DNA of 64,000 nt, taken from assembly GCA_012934845.2 (NCBI GenBank), contig WNNJ02000050.1, positions 124,001 through 188,000 of the forward strand. The letters run 5' to 3'. Positions within the stretch are counted from its first letter, which is position 1; each line of letters starts with the position of its first letter. This document shows, one piece after another, positions 31,881-43,671 of the stretch. The position numbers and the translations under genes were made by a program. The DNA is from Pomphorhynchus laevis (lineage: Eukaryota > Acanthocephala > Palaeacanthocephala > Echinorhynchida > Pomphorhynchidae). The notes below the pieces were generated by a model. It saw nothing but the letters and a program-made list of their open reading frames with translations, was not told the origin of the DNA and made no database searches.

Positions 31881-33240
31881 TGGAAATCCGCAATCGCTCG
31901 TCCCCTCCTTAAGAAACAATGGCTCGACCCCTCCCTTCCTTCTAGCTATCGCCCCATTTCACTACTCCCTACTCTTTCAAAGCTCTTAGAACGCCTCATC
32001 TTAATACAAATCAACGCTTATCTCTCCTCATCCAATCTGTACCCTCCTTTCCAATCCGCTTTCCGCTCTAATCACTCGACAGAAATCGCGTGCATAAAAG
32101 TGTACAACGACTTACTCATTTATCGAGACAAGGCTCTATATAGTGTTCTCATCTCCCTCGACCTCTCCTCCGCATTCGACATTGTCGACCACTTCGTCCT
32201 CCTTTCTCGCCTTCGTTATGATTACGGCTTTTCTTCCTCATCCGTAGCATAATTTGACTCATCTATCCGACCGTTCCTTCCGCGTCTGTTCCAATTCAAC
32301 ATCCTCCCCTCTCATCCCTATTTTTTGCGGGGTCCCACAAGGTTCAATCCTAGGTCCCCTGCTTTTCTCTCTACTGCTTGGTGATCTCTCTCCGTTTATC
32401 AAACCTTACTCCTTTAACGTTATGCAATACGCCGATGACATCCTCATCTTTGATCATGCACTCGCACATCGCATCCACGATATCGGCATTTTTGCCTCAA
32501 ACTGTATTTCTTCTATCTACAAACGTCTTTCCAATCTCCATCTCGTTCTAAACCCGACAAGTCCAAAATAATGTGGATCCTCCCCCGTCCACCAAATATA
32601 TATCCTCCCTTTGTAGCTTTCTCTCATCGATCATCCCCATAGTACACAATCTCACTTTCTTAGGCTTCCATTTCGATGATCACCTTTCCCTTAAACCCTT
32701 CGTCCGTGACAAGGTCCGCTCGTCTATCTTAATTATCAGTGACATCAGCCGTATCCGCCTCCTTATCGACTTCCGTTCTTGTATGTATCTTCTTTCATCG
32801 CTTCGCTTTCCTAAAATCGATTACTGCCTCAGCATTTTTGCAAATTCTCCGAAATCCATCATCCTACCCATACAACGAATAATCAACTCCACCTTCTTAT
32901 CGTAACTTTTCGTCTCATCGTTGTCGGATCCCCCATCGTTCATCAACCTTACTTTCTTAGAGACACTCACCCCGTCTCGCTATCGCTGCGTTTCAATCAT
33001 ACCCTCTTACTCACGTTCCCAATTACTCCAACAACTACGGTCTTCGATCCTTCCTCGTCGCCGCCCCCACTCGCCTGGAATCAACTCCCTTTCGACGTCT
33101 GCCGCGCTCCCTCCTTTATCACATTCAAACACCTCCTCCGTTCACACGTTCTCGGCACATGATTTACATTTTTGTTTTGTTGTGGTCATGTAAGCGTGCG
33201 CTGGCACGCATTTGCCACGTTAAAATAAATCTTTTTTTAA
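31880..33240 (+). mobile_element. CR1/L2-like LINE reverse transcriptase, copy A (5'-truncated)
   Basis: The translation gives SYRPISLLPTLSKLLERLIL, PPFQSAFRSNHSTEIACIK, VLISLDLSSAFDIVDHFVLL, CGVPQGSILGPLLFSLLLGD and the catalytic MQYADDILIF. It continues past the RT as FLGFHFDDHLSLKPFVRDKV. All main RT blocks are recognisable in CR1/L2-like order. The frames change near 32250, 32570 and 32910, so it is inactive. The 3' end carries a small hairpin (GCGTGCGCTGGCACGC) then TTAAAATAAAT, shared with copy C at 43.7 kb. The coding strand is C-rich and far less AT-rich than its surroundings. It is joined at its 5' side to an unrelated LINE endonuclease fragment. Confidence 0.85.
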
Positions 33241-33269
33241 ACATGCACCGTCAATTTTCTCTTTAACTT

Positions 33270-34350
33270 ATTTAGTGAAAGATAAATGGCTGTTTATCTG
33301 TTTACTAAAAAGTGGTTTTCCGTTTTGGGCTATTAAGAAGGCTAAGTTTAAATCTTTAGCGCATAAAAATGACCTGGCAATGGGCAACCCTCTTGCTCCT
33401 GTATTGTCCAAACTGTACATGATAAATTTAGATTTTTTTGGTAATAGTATTATTGAGTTGTCAGGTGGTTTCGTAATGTTGACGACGTATTTTTGATTGA
33501 TCAGAGTGATGTTTCACAGGATTTCCTTACATATACGCTAAATCTTAGGGATTCTCAAATTCATTGGTGTATTTCTCCTGAATCTGGCATGCGTATACCT
33601 TGTCCCGATGTCTGGGTTAAGCGGATTGTTTGTTCTATAGTTTAAAGAGGCGTCTATCAAAAAGTGTGTACTGTGCCTGGTATAATTTCGTTGATCTCAA
33701 ATTTTCCAACTAAATTCCTTTTTTTCGCTGCTAAATCACATTACCTACGCTGTGGGCTTCTATGTTCTAACTATCACTTATTTTGTCAATAAGAAATGGC
33801 TATCATCACACATAATTTACTAAAAAGCGGTTTTCCATTTTAGGCTATTAAGAAGGCTAAGTTTAAATCTTTAGCGCACAAAAATAAAGTATTTGGTCCT
33901 GAAAAATACTATATTATAAAGGAATACCTTTTGTTAGTAACAAATGGAATTCAGTTTTTTCAAAGTTTATTAACAATAACATATCAAATAGTAGTGTTAG
34001 CAAAGTGCACATTTTTAACATAAAATTGTCTAAGCTTCACAATTTTTTTAAACGTAAACCGTATTTTAACAAGGATGTCATTGTTTAAAATAATGTGAAC
34101 AGGTATATGCTGGTCAAATCGGTCAAGGTTTGGTTAAAATATTAAACAACATAATTAATGTACATAAGGGGACCACTTCTAGTGCTGTTGTTCAACCTTT
34201 TTGCGAGTTTTAGTCACTTCATTGATTTTGAAAATGCATATATTTTATCATTTGAAAATAACTTGTTATCTCGCATTATTAAAGAAGCGTATGTTATACA
34301 AAAAGAACCTAATTTACTGCTTAATAATAAATCTGATTTCAACCTTTAAT
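33270..34350 (+). mobile_element. Penelope-like element remnant (RT end and GIY-YIG end)
   Basis: Readable pieces in order are HKNDLAMGNPLAPVLSKLYM (RT block with G-x-A-M-G-x-P-x-x-P), a decayed stretch near the Asp-Asp box, SLKRRLSKSVYCAWYNF (C-terminal RT connection), and at 34170-34349 TSSAVVQPFCEF then DFENAYILSFENNLLSRIIK and EAYVIQKEPNLL. The last is the C-terminal half of a GIY-YIG nuclease. GGCTATTAAGAAGGCTAAGT at 33331 is repeated at about 33843, so an internal segment is duplicated. The copy is badly broken. It is of a different lineage from the RT at 24-25.5 kb, which lacks the GIY-YIG module. Confidence 0.65.
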
Positions 34351-34389
34351 TAAATTATAATTAATTATGATAATAATTAATTAACAAAC

Positions 34390-37300
34390 GTTAATGGGAG
34401 GACGTAAGAAAACAGCTAATACCGACACAAACTGTGATCAACTACAAGTACGGTGCTCGACACACAGTTGCAGCGTCCGGACCACAATTGCCTGCGACAA
34501 CAGTAAGTATAAAGAATACTTCCTATGCGGTTTTTGTGCTAACAAACTAATCCGCAACATCTCCAATAAGCACATATCCACCTCCAACATGTCCACTCAA
34601 ACTACCCCCGTCGTTTCCAACGTCCATTCTCCACCCACTGATCCTGTCACCATATACACTTCCAATCCCATGTCATCTTCACTCCCCAATACCCCCGTCC
34701 CGTCCCTCTTGTCTCGTTTCTCAATAACCTACTACTATTAATTAAAATAACCTCAACTAACTTCCACGATCATTCCATTCATAACCTTACATCACATCGC
34801 TTGCCACCCTCTATACTATCTCTATCATCTTTGTCTCTTGCTGTCGAACCAACTCCATTCATATCCTCAAATCCCAGCTGTCCCATCGTGATCTCACCCA
34901 CTCACGTCACTCGCCCTCCTTTACGGAAAAGTTTTCCTTCTCGCGATCGTTGCGTCATCGTCACTAATATCACTTCTTCCACCTCATTATCCCCATAAGC
35001 ACGTCTTGACCACGATGTTTCCGCCTTCATATCTATCATATCGTTTCTTGTTCCTGTGGATAAACCATCCTTTTTCAACAACATATCTCCTCTCCCATTC
35101 ATCTACCTAAAGAGATCTCAATCTAATCCTTCACAGCCCCACTCTTGAAAATTGTGTTCAAGCATCGCGATCTTTGTCCTTTCCCAACGATTTAAACTCA
35201 CGTCCTCTACAGCCACTCACATTTTATCAGATCGTAACCTCTCCGAAACAGCTAAACTCTCTTCTGCCCTATCAAAAAACGCCGTCGCGAGGAAAACAGC
35301 GAAACACCTCTTTCTATCCGAAACATGATGGAAATTTTCAAGTTGTCCAAACCCGCCCCAAAATTCGATGGCGCTCCATTTCCTCTATTTGTCTTCTCCG
35401 CAAGCCCCTATAACCATCACACACAGTTTCTGCCTCGGCCTCGGCAACACTAGATCTATTCTCTATAAATCCAATCTCATCATCAACCTATTCATCAAGC
35501 AATCCATCGATCTCTTCTGCCTCACCGAATCCTGGCACTCCAATTTCGACGACATCTCCATTCGCCGTCTGCTCTTTGCCGGTTGCGCACTAGTCGAATT
35601 TGCCCGATCCCTCAGGTCATTGCTCGACACACAGTGCTCGACACACAGCTGCAGCGTCCGGACCACAATTGCCTGCGACAACAGTAAGTATAAAGAATAC
35701 TTCCTATGTGGTTTTTGTGCTAACAAACTAATCCGCAACATCTCCAATAAGCACATATCCACCTCCAACATGTCCACTCAAACTCCCCCGTCGTTTCCAA
35801 CGTCCATTCTCCACCCACTGATCCTGTCACCATATACACTTCCAATCCCATGTCATCTTCACTCCCCAATACCCCCGTCCCGTCCCTCTTGTCTCGTTTC
35901 TCAATAACCTACTACTATTAATTAAAATAACCTCAACTAACTTCCACGATCATTCCATTCATAACCTTACATCACATCGCTTGCCACCCTCTATACTATC
36001 TCTATCATCTTTGTCTCTTGCTGTCGAACCAACTCCATTCATATCCTCAAATCCCAGCTGTCCCATCGTGATCTCACCCACTCACGTCACTCGCCCTCCT
36101 TTACGGAAAAGCTTTCCTTCTCGCGATCGTTGCGTCATCGTCACTAATATCACTTCTTCCACCTCCTTATCTCCATAAGCACGTCTTGACCACGATGTTT
36201 CCGCCTTCATATCTATCATATCGTTTCTTGTTACTGTGGATAAACCATCCTTTTTCAACAACATATCTCCTCTCCCATTCATCTACCTAAAGAGATCTCA
36301 ATCTAATCCTTCACAGCCCCACTTTTGAAAATTGTGTTCAAGCATCGCGATCTTTGTCCTTTCCCAACGATTTAAACTCACGTCCTCTACAGCCACTCAC
36401 ATTTTATCAGATCGTAACCTCTCCGAAATAGCTCAACTCTCTTCTGCCCTATCAAAAAACGCCGTCGCGAGGAAAACAGCGAAACACCTCTTTCTATCCG
36501 AAACATGATGGAAATTTTCAAGTTGTCCAAACCCGCCCCAAAATTCGATGGCGCTCCATTTCCTCTATTTGTCTTCTCCGCAAGCCCCTATAACCATCAC
36601 ACACAGTTTCTGCCTCGGCCTCCGCAACACTAGATCTATTCTCTATAAATCCAATCTCATCATCAACCTATTCATCAAGCAATCCATCGATCTCTTCTGC
36701 CTCACCGAATCCTGGCACTCCAATTTTGACGACATCTCCATTCGCCGTCTGCTCTTTGCCGGTTGCGCACTAGTCGAATTTGCCCGCTCCCTCAGGTCAT
36801 TCACTTCTTAATTCTTTAGTCACAGTGGCATTGTCGCATTCGCCCGTCACCCCTGCGTTTCTTCGCAAAATCACTCCTTTTTTCAGTCCTTGCTCTTTTG
36901 AATTGCTCACTTGTCGTTCTTCTAGCCCGATTACTAAGGATCTCGCAATTGTATACCGTCCTAGCTCATCTGATCTTACATTTTTATTTTTTACCGAACT
37001 TACTTACCTCCTTTCCCACTGTTCTTTGTCTTCCATCCCTTCACTCGTTCTTGGCGACTTCAACATCCGCCTCGACCGCCCCACTTCAACTGATTCCATC
37101 CGGTTCATCAACATTCTATCCAACTACAATTACAAACTCATCTCCACTGCCCCCATATATATCCTTGGCGGGGCACTCGACATCATCGCTGTCCCCGATT
37201 GTTTTGCTGGCTACACCTCACTGACCATCTCTTATCCTGGTCTACCGATCAGTTTATCGTAACCCCCTGATCTCAATTCCAACCACACCCCGTTTCACAA

Positions 37301-38975
37301 ACCTACCATCCCTTGTCGTCTTTGGAGAAATCTCGACCTCCCTTTCTCATATCTACCTTACTTAAATCCTATCTATCGTCTATCATAATAACATATTCCT
37401 CCCTTCGCGATCTCGACTTTCTTTTCGACTCAACTCACATCCACTCTCTATCTTCTCTTGCTTTTAAAGCCTCACCCTTACCGTCGCTTGCACCGTGCCC
37501 CATAGTTTGAAATCCAATGCATACTGTCAAAGCATCGACTCCGTCATGCCTTTCGAGTCTATCCCCGCTCTCTCAGACGTGATATCCGCTCGCTCGCTCC
37601 GTCTCTCCGTGATTGATATCCTGCTCTTCGCCGGTCTCATATCCACCCCTTACGTATCAAATGCAACTCCTTCCAGCAGCATAAAATCAACACTTCATTA
37701 AACTCTAATTATCACGGGCATACTTTACTCTATCCTTTCTCGCTCCTCTTCGTCTTGCAACATAAATCCCCATGATTATTGATCATTTCTTCAGACCAAA
37801 GTATCCACGTTGCTCTCTCACAACCCCGTATCCATTCCAGCTCACTTCCCCCTCGCCTTATCCACCCGGATCTCTATTATATTCTCCATGCATCACCTGC
37901 CGAAGTCCCATCTGTCCTTTTGTACTTGCACATCAAAACCTCACCTGCCAATCCCATGCCTACCCCATACTTAAATCCATATGCTCATCGATATCCCCTT
38001 TCCTCACCACCTTGTTTAACTCGTCCATCCGCAGTCGTATCTTTCCTTCACACTAAAAATCCGCCATCACTCGTCCCCTCCTTAATGAACAATCGCTCGA
38101 CCTCACACTTCCTTCAAGCTATCGTCCCAAATCACTCCTCCATACTCTTTCCAAGCTCTTAGAGCGCCTTATCTTAATACAAAACAACGTTTATCTCTCT
38201 TCATCCAATCTGTACCCTCCTTTTCAATCCGCTTTCCGCTCTAATCACTAAACGGGAATCGCCTGCATGAAAGTTTACAACGACCTACTCATTTCTCGTG
38301 ACAAGGCTCTAAATAGTCTTCTCATCTCCCTCAATCTCCTTTGCCTTCGGCATCGTCGACCACTCCATCCACCTTTCTCGCCTTCGTTATGATTACAGAT
38401 TTTCTTCTTCCTCCGTACATGGTTTGCCTCATATCTATGCGACCGTTATTTTCGCGTCTGTTCAAATTCATCATCCTCCCATCCCTGTTTTCCGCGGGTT
38501 CCCACAATATTCAGTTTTATGATCATGAACCCGCCCATCGAATACACGATATCGGAATTTTTGCCACAACTATTTTTCTTCTATTTACCAACGTCACTCC
38601 CATCTTCATCTCGTTCTAAACCTTGACAAGTCCAAAATAATGTGGATCCTCCCCCGTCAACCAAAAATACATCCTCCCTTTGAATCTTTTGCCTCATCAA
38701 TCATCCCCATAGTCCACAATCTTACTTTCTTAGGCTGCATTTCGATGATCCCCTTTCCCTTAAACACTTCGTCAGAGGCAAGGTCCGCTCGTCTAACTTC
38801 ATTCTACGTTAAATCCGCCGTATCTACCCCCTTATCGACTTCCGTCGCTTCCTAAATCCTTCATCCTTTCCTTACAACGCATCATCAACTCCGCCGTTTG
38901 AGAGCTCCTACGTCTTCGTCGCTTTGACCACACATCCATATATCTTGCCCAACTCTGCTGGCCCACATTATCAAG
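34390..38975 (+). mobile_element. CR1/L2-like LINE, copy B, with duplicated 5' region
   Basis: This is the longest LINE in the window. ORF1 starts at 34394 (MGGRKKTANTD) with a cysteine cluster CSTHSCSVRTTIACD...CGFC that resembles the PHD-like finger of CR1 ORF1s. A duplicated block of about 1.18 kb follows. The endonuclease reads GLRNTRSILYKSNLI, DLFCLTESWHSNFDD, KDLAIVYRPSS and SLVLGDFNIRLDRP (36.6-37.2 kb). The RT is decayed (38.0-38.97 kb: FGIVDHSIHLSRLRYDY, LDKSKIMWILPRQP, TFLGC). Frames are broken many times, and part of the RT around the catalytic YADD box is missing. At about 38975 it meets an oppositely oriented LINE. It is the same family as copies A and C. Confidence 0.8.
34450..36805 (+). 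repeat. Direct tandem duplication of about 1.18 kb in LINE copy B
   Basis: 34450-35630 and 35630-36805 are near-identical with an offset of 1180 bp. They cover the ORF1 finger, the spacer and the start of the endonuclease. The junction shows GCTCGACACACAGTGCTCGA, a short doubled sequence at the join. There are only a few differences, so the duplication is younger than most damage in the element. Confidence 0.9.
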
Positions 38976-41480
38976 AAAATCTTGTTAATGTGGCTTTGAT
39001 AAAGTTGGTAAAAATCCCTCAATCAACCTAGCAAATATAGGAATTAGCGATATGGGCCGGCACATTAAATACGTTGACGCCACCAGATCATTTTGAAACT
39101 AATGCTATATTAACACTTTTCAGCCTGTCGGACACAACGCCTTTCCGAAAACTTTTCGAGAAGTAACTCGACAGAATTGGGGATAATTCTGTTCTGAATT
39201 ATTTGACCAACTATGTTGATATACCAGGATCGACTGCTTTACTAGGGTTTATCTTATGAATTAGTTTGTTCACATCTATATCGCTTATTGTTGGAACATC
39301 AAAGTCTCTATAGCTTACCTGTTTTATTTGTTGGAATCCTTATAAACTAATTGAATCGTTACGGTACGACATAGAAGCAGTAAGTGACTCATTAATCCAT
39401 TAATCATTTTAAACACGTGTTCATATGTCCTTCCAGCCCGTAATGAACGACTAACTTCTGAGTGCGAACCCTTAACATGTATCTACCAGACTTTTTGATC
39501 CTTATTTTTCAATCCATTTGCAAACCACTATCTCTCAGATCTCCAAAAAAAGTATTCAGGTTATTGGATAAAGCGGCATATTCTGATACACGACGACTAC
39601 GAAAAGCTTTATCTCGTTGATTTTGGATAGCTTTAATAACAGGATTTATCCAGCATGGATCATCGTATACCCTTATTCTTCTTTGCAGTAAAAAGAACTC
39701 TGTTGTCCTTGTTTATTGTGTCCTCAGTCAATAGCAGAGCATCACTAAAACTGACTCTCTCCCGATCAATGTCCCTTATAACACCAAAACTGACTTATGA
39801 AGCGGAACGAGGTACTGCTCACGCTTATCATAAACTGTCTTTAAACGAACCTCACTTTTTACTTTCTTGGTTTTGTGTGGTACAATAAGAATGATAAAAT
39901 GATCTGATGTAGAAAGAGGGCAGCATATTCTTGGAAGTGATCGATAAGCTTTCACATTTGTGTCGACTAGGTCAAGCTTTGCACTGCATCTGGTTAGAAA
40001 ATTAATTGTCTGTATCATATTATACATTAAGGCTATCTAATCTGTATTTTGGAGTGATTAAAATCACCTGCAAATAAAAAATTTGAAACTTTATCATTGG
40101 AAACACTACTCTAATGATCATATATAAGATCTTAAGCCTTTTGCTTATTCCGGGTTGGAGGATGATACACGCCTGTTATCGCTAGCTGAAATTCCTCATT
40201 CTTTAAGTTTCTTTGTAAATTTATTGTTAAAAATTCAAGATCGTTGGGCACCAAAGCCCCACAGGTACGTATATTAAAAAGAGTGTTGATTTGATAAGAA
40301 TGGAAATACCGCCACATCTTCGACCATCTTCCATATAAACGCTATGACACACATACCCGTGATTTATTGATTGATCGACTTCTTCCGTCAACAGAGTCTC
40401 TACAATAATTACTACATCACATTCATGTATACGGGTAAATACTTCTAAATCGTGAAATTTATTCCAAACACTACGAGCATTACAAAATGCAAGACGGGGG
40501 TACATAAATTTACTCTCATAAGTGTGAATATGAAGATACAACTGCCTTATATATTATGATTGCCCCTAGTCACAACGACTGTGGGACTATTGAAGGATCC
40601 GTTAAGCAATCTTAATTGTCCACTTTATTGATAAACTTCACCACTCTACCCCGAAAAATTTCAAAGTACTTGTCGGGATTCTCAATTTCCAATTTTCTCG
40701 TTATTTTCTCTATGCAAAGTTCGATTGCCTTTCGATGCGTGATATATCCAGAAAAAAATATAAGCATCTTTACATTCAGTGAATATTTTAAGTAGTCTTA
40801 ATTTCTGGAAAATTTCGTTTCTCAAAGCTTGACCAACTTTAACCAACATCTGCATTCCCTTACTATTCATGTTTCCCAATCTCTTTAAATCCAAGTTAAT
40901 ATCGACGAGTTTAATGCCAGTAATATTACATAATTTCCAAACCAAATCTTCGTCTTCTTCACTTGATGCAGTTCCAGTAATTATAGCATTTTCTGTGCTT
41001 CTTTCTTCTGTATTCAATTCCCCAGCTAATGTAGGAAAATAAAATATATTATTAGGCACATTAGACGATGCAATTACAGCCCTCTTTAATGCAAATTGTA
41101 TGGATTTTTCCATTGATTGTGAAGCGACCTTTGCGAATGTTGTAACCGAATCATAACTCGTATCTGGTATAGTGGACATATTTTCAGTTTTTGATATAAT
41201 TTTTGAATCCAAATCTCGCAACTCCGTTTGCATGATCCTTATTTGTGATTTTAAATTCTTAATCTCCTTTGCAAACTCATCGCTCATATAGGTAAAACAA
41301 AATCCACATACAGACTTCCCAAATATATTTTTGTGGATTTTTCTCGGTACCATTACTTTAGTCCATATATCACAATCCAATCCATCGCAAGCAATTTCAT
41401 GCTGCACATAATCTGATTCTCCACAATAGCATAAGTTTAATCAGTTAGGGCGTATGACAGCTTTTTCCTGCCAGAACAGG
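38976..41480 (-). mobile_element. CR1-like LINE of a second family (ORF1, endonuclease, RT truncated)
   Basis: Minus strand. ORF1 is fully open, 241 residues (41407-40682). A cysteine finger lies near the start (IACDGLDCDIW, KSVCGFCF), then a coiled-coil-like helix (FAKEIKNLKSQIRIMQTELR), then a domain with DEDLVWKLCNITGIKLVDIN that looks like an RRM-like ORF1 fold. ORF2 begins near 40541 with an endonuclease (MYPRLAFCNARSVWNKFHDL, DVVIIVETLL, DGRRCGGISILIK), followed by broken frames with AITGVYHPPTRN. It continues to a pre-RT linker (CWINPVIKAIQNQRDKAFRS, near 39.65 kb). The RT itself is missing where the element meets LINE copy B at 38975. The intact ORF1 beside a damaged ORF2 is notable. 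Confidence 0.8.
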
Positions 41481-41529
41481 AATTCTTATATTGTGACAGC
41501 GATATTGTGTGATATCTTGTAATCACTTG

Positions 41530-41660
41530 AACAATTAGAACTTTTATCTTCCTATAAAGGTAGGACTTTGATTAGAACTTTTATCTTCCTATAAAGGTAG
41601 ATTATAAAAAAGATACAGGAACATAGAAATTAGAACGTTTATCTTCCTATAATCGTAGAT
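41530..41660 (-). repeat. 30-bp repeats upstream of a LINE ORF1
   Basis: ATTAGAACTTTTATCTTCCT, followed by ATAAAGGTAG, occurs three times (about 41536, 41573 and a diverged copy at 41629). It lies 120-250 bp 5' of the ORF1 start at 41407, where a LINE's internal promoter would be. Confidence 0.6.
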
Positions 41661-42025
41661 TGTCGTAGGTTTGTGGATATGTTTGTTTGTTGGTCAGCTA
41701 AGATGTTTTAGAGTTTTGAGCTGTGTTAGGTAACTTAGTTGTCTAAAATTATAGGTTTCAAGCAACTAAGATTGATGTTAAGAATCCTAGTAATTAATTC
41801 AATCCGTCCAGCCAAAGCAATCAATATTGTGTAAAAATTGTGTAAATTGCTAAGTAAGCATTAGGTACCACGTCACTTCATTGTTAATTCTGTTTTCTTT
41901 CACGTTCAAAAGAAAAGAAAATAAATGATTCTTTTAACATACAAAAGGTTAAATAGAAAATAACAAAAATTTAAGTCATCTTCGTACTTCATAATTTCCT
42001 CATCCTGAAGTCTTTTCCCATTTCT

Positions 42026-42860
42026 TATGGCCACAGATCCAGGGGGATCTAAGCCCCCAACCGATCTAACACGCCGCTTTCCGACTGAACCACTCGGGGT
42101 CTTTCACCCCCGAAGAATCCAATCGGCGCGGACCATGCTGGGTATATGAGAGACAATGAGCTTAAGAAACCTTATACTTTGCTCTGGGGGACGTCCTCTC
42201 GAAAAGAAGTCTAATCCCGAGATAGCCCAAGTGCCCCAAAGACGCACCTGGGTTTTCCCTTTCAATGACAGATGCTGGGCCCGTTTCAGGGCCCACCTAG
42301 CTTTCTTCAGGATACGTTTAAGTCTATCCAGGTCAGCTTTCGCCGACCAGTTCACCGTAACGGTGAACCCAGATATTTTACTCGACTTGTGAAGATGGGG
42401 AGTGGTTCAGAGGCAAATATGGAGTAGAACGCAGAGAGTGCTAATCTAATAAGTTTTTTCTTTGTTGCAGGGGCGCCATGAAAGATGACTACCTGCGATT
42501 TTGCAGAGTTTAGAATCAGATTGGATTGGGGTAGCTGGTCTTTTAATCTTGAAAAGAAACGGCTGATGTCAGAGATTACGTCTTTACACCTGTGTTCAGT
42601 GAACAGGGCTGTGGTGTCGTCAGTGTACACCACTAGACGTTGTTAACGTTTAAATATTTTGAATAGGTAAATGGAGGCAGCGAAATATAAGATAGTTGAA
42701 AGAGGTGAACCTTGAGGCACACCCGTAATAGGATATAACTGACGCGCATCAAGGTCGTCTTCATAATAAAACCGCTTGGTCTACAGCAGGATCTCCACCC
42801 TGTTCACACTTCTCGCAGGCAACCCGAGGGACCTGAGATAGGAGATCACGTTCAAAAGCA
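42026..42860 (-). mobile_element. Jockey/R1/I-like LINE 3' fragment
   Basis: Same family as 15362-18210. The minus strand reads ITGVPQGSPLSTILYFAASI, VVYTDDTTALFTEHRCKDVI (the Y-x-D-D box, with Thr at x), SNLILNSAKSQVVIFHGAP, then NWSAKADLDRLKRILKKARW and RADWILRG. This fragment keeps the RT core that the larger copy has lost, but has nothing upstream of it. Frames are shifted near 42350. The 3' non-coding end (ATCCAATCGGCGCGG side) matches the copy at 15.4 kb. Confidence 0.75.
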
Positions 42861-43104
42861 CAATATGTGTTCGTATTTCGGTTCAGAAACAGATAGCAAT
42901 TAAAAACGTTTAATTTCATAAAGATTGTTCGTTATCTTCAATTCGGTTTATTATGTACATTTGACAAAATACCGAGGCGAATGCATTGCTCACGGTTTTC
43001 TGCAGATTGCTCTGATTATTTCGGAATCAGGATTATATCATATGCTCGATTGATTTATGATTAGTGAATCGGTAATTAAACTTTATCGATGTGTCCTTTT
43101 CAAA

Positions 43105-43671
43105 GACAGGTCATTCAGTCGATCCGAATGATGGGTAAAGTTTTAGCTTAAGTGTCCGTGTTGTTTACTTGAAGGTTTTACACATTTAGGATATCAAGAT
43201 GGGCACTTTGACAGAAAATATGGCCCCGAATGCTTGATTGCATTACGACGAATGTTAAGCAGCTTGAATGCGAAACAGCACTTAAAATCTGTATCGATAT
43301 GTGCTTATCGTATCCTGTAATTAGAGAAATAGAAAAAATCTGCTCAGCGAGCGCAGTAAAGCACTTTGGCAGCCTCGATTAATGATTAATTAATATAATG
43401 CCACATAAGTTATGTTATTATAACATAAAATATGTCTGTAGCATTGGAAAACGATTCAATTGTGGCTAATCTGTTTCTACCAAGGCAATTGCATTTACAT
43501 GTATTTTTTAAAATTTTATAATAAAATTAATTATTGTTCTTTATTATAGCAATGCGCTATAATCGTACTCGCTGATACTTGTTGCATCAACATCAGGAAT
43601 GACTTTATATTGGAACAAGTTGACCGCGTTTAATTTCAGACAGCTGAATATATTCCAGGGGATATTTATTA
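43105..43671. repeat. Duplicated segment X, copy 2
   Basis: Near-identical to 7691-8257. Its right edge coincides exactly with the 3' end of LINE copy C, which therefore probably inserted at that point. Confidence 0.85.
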
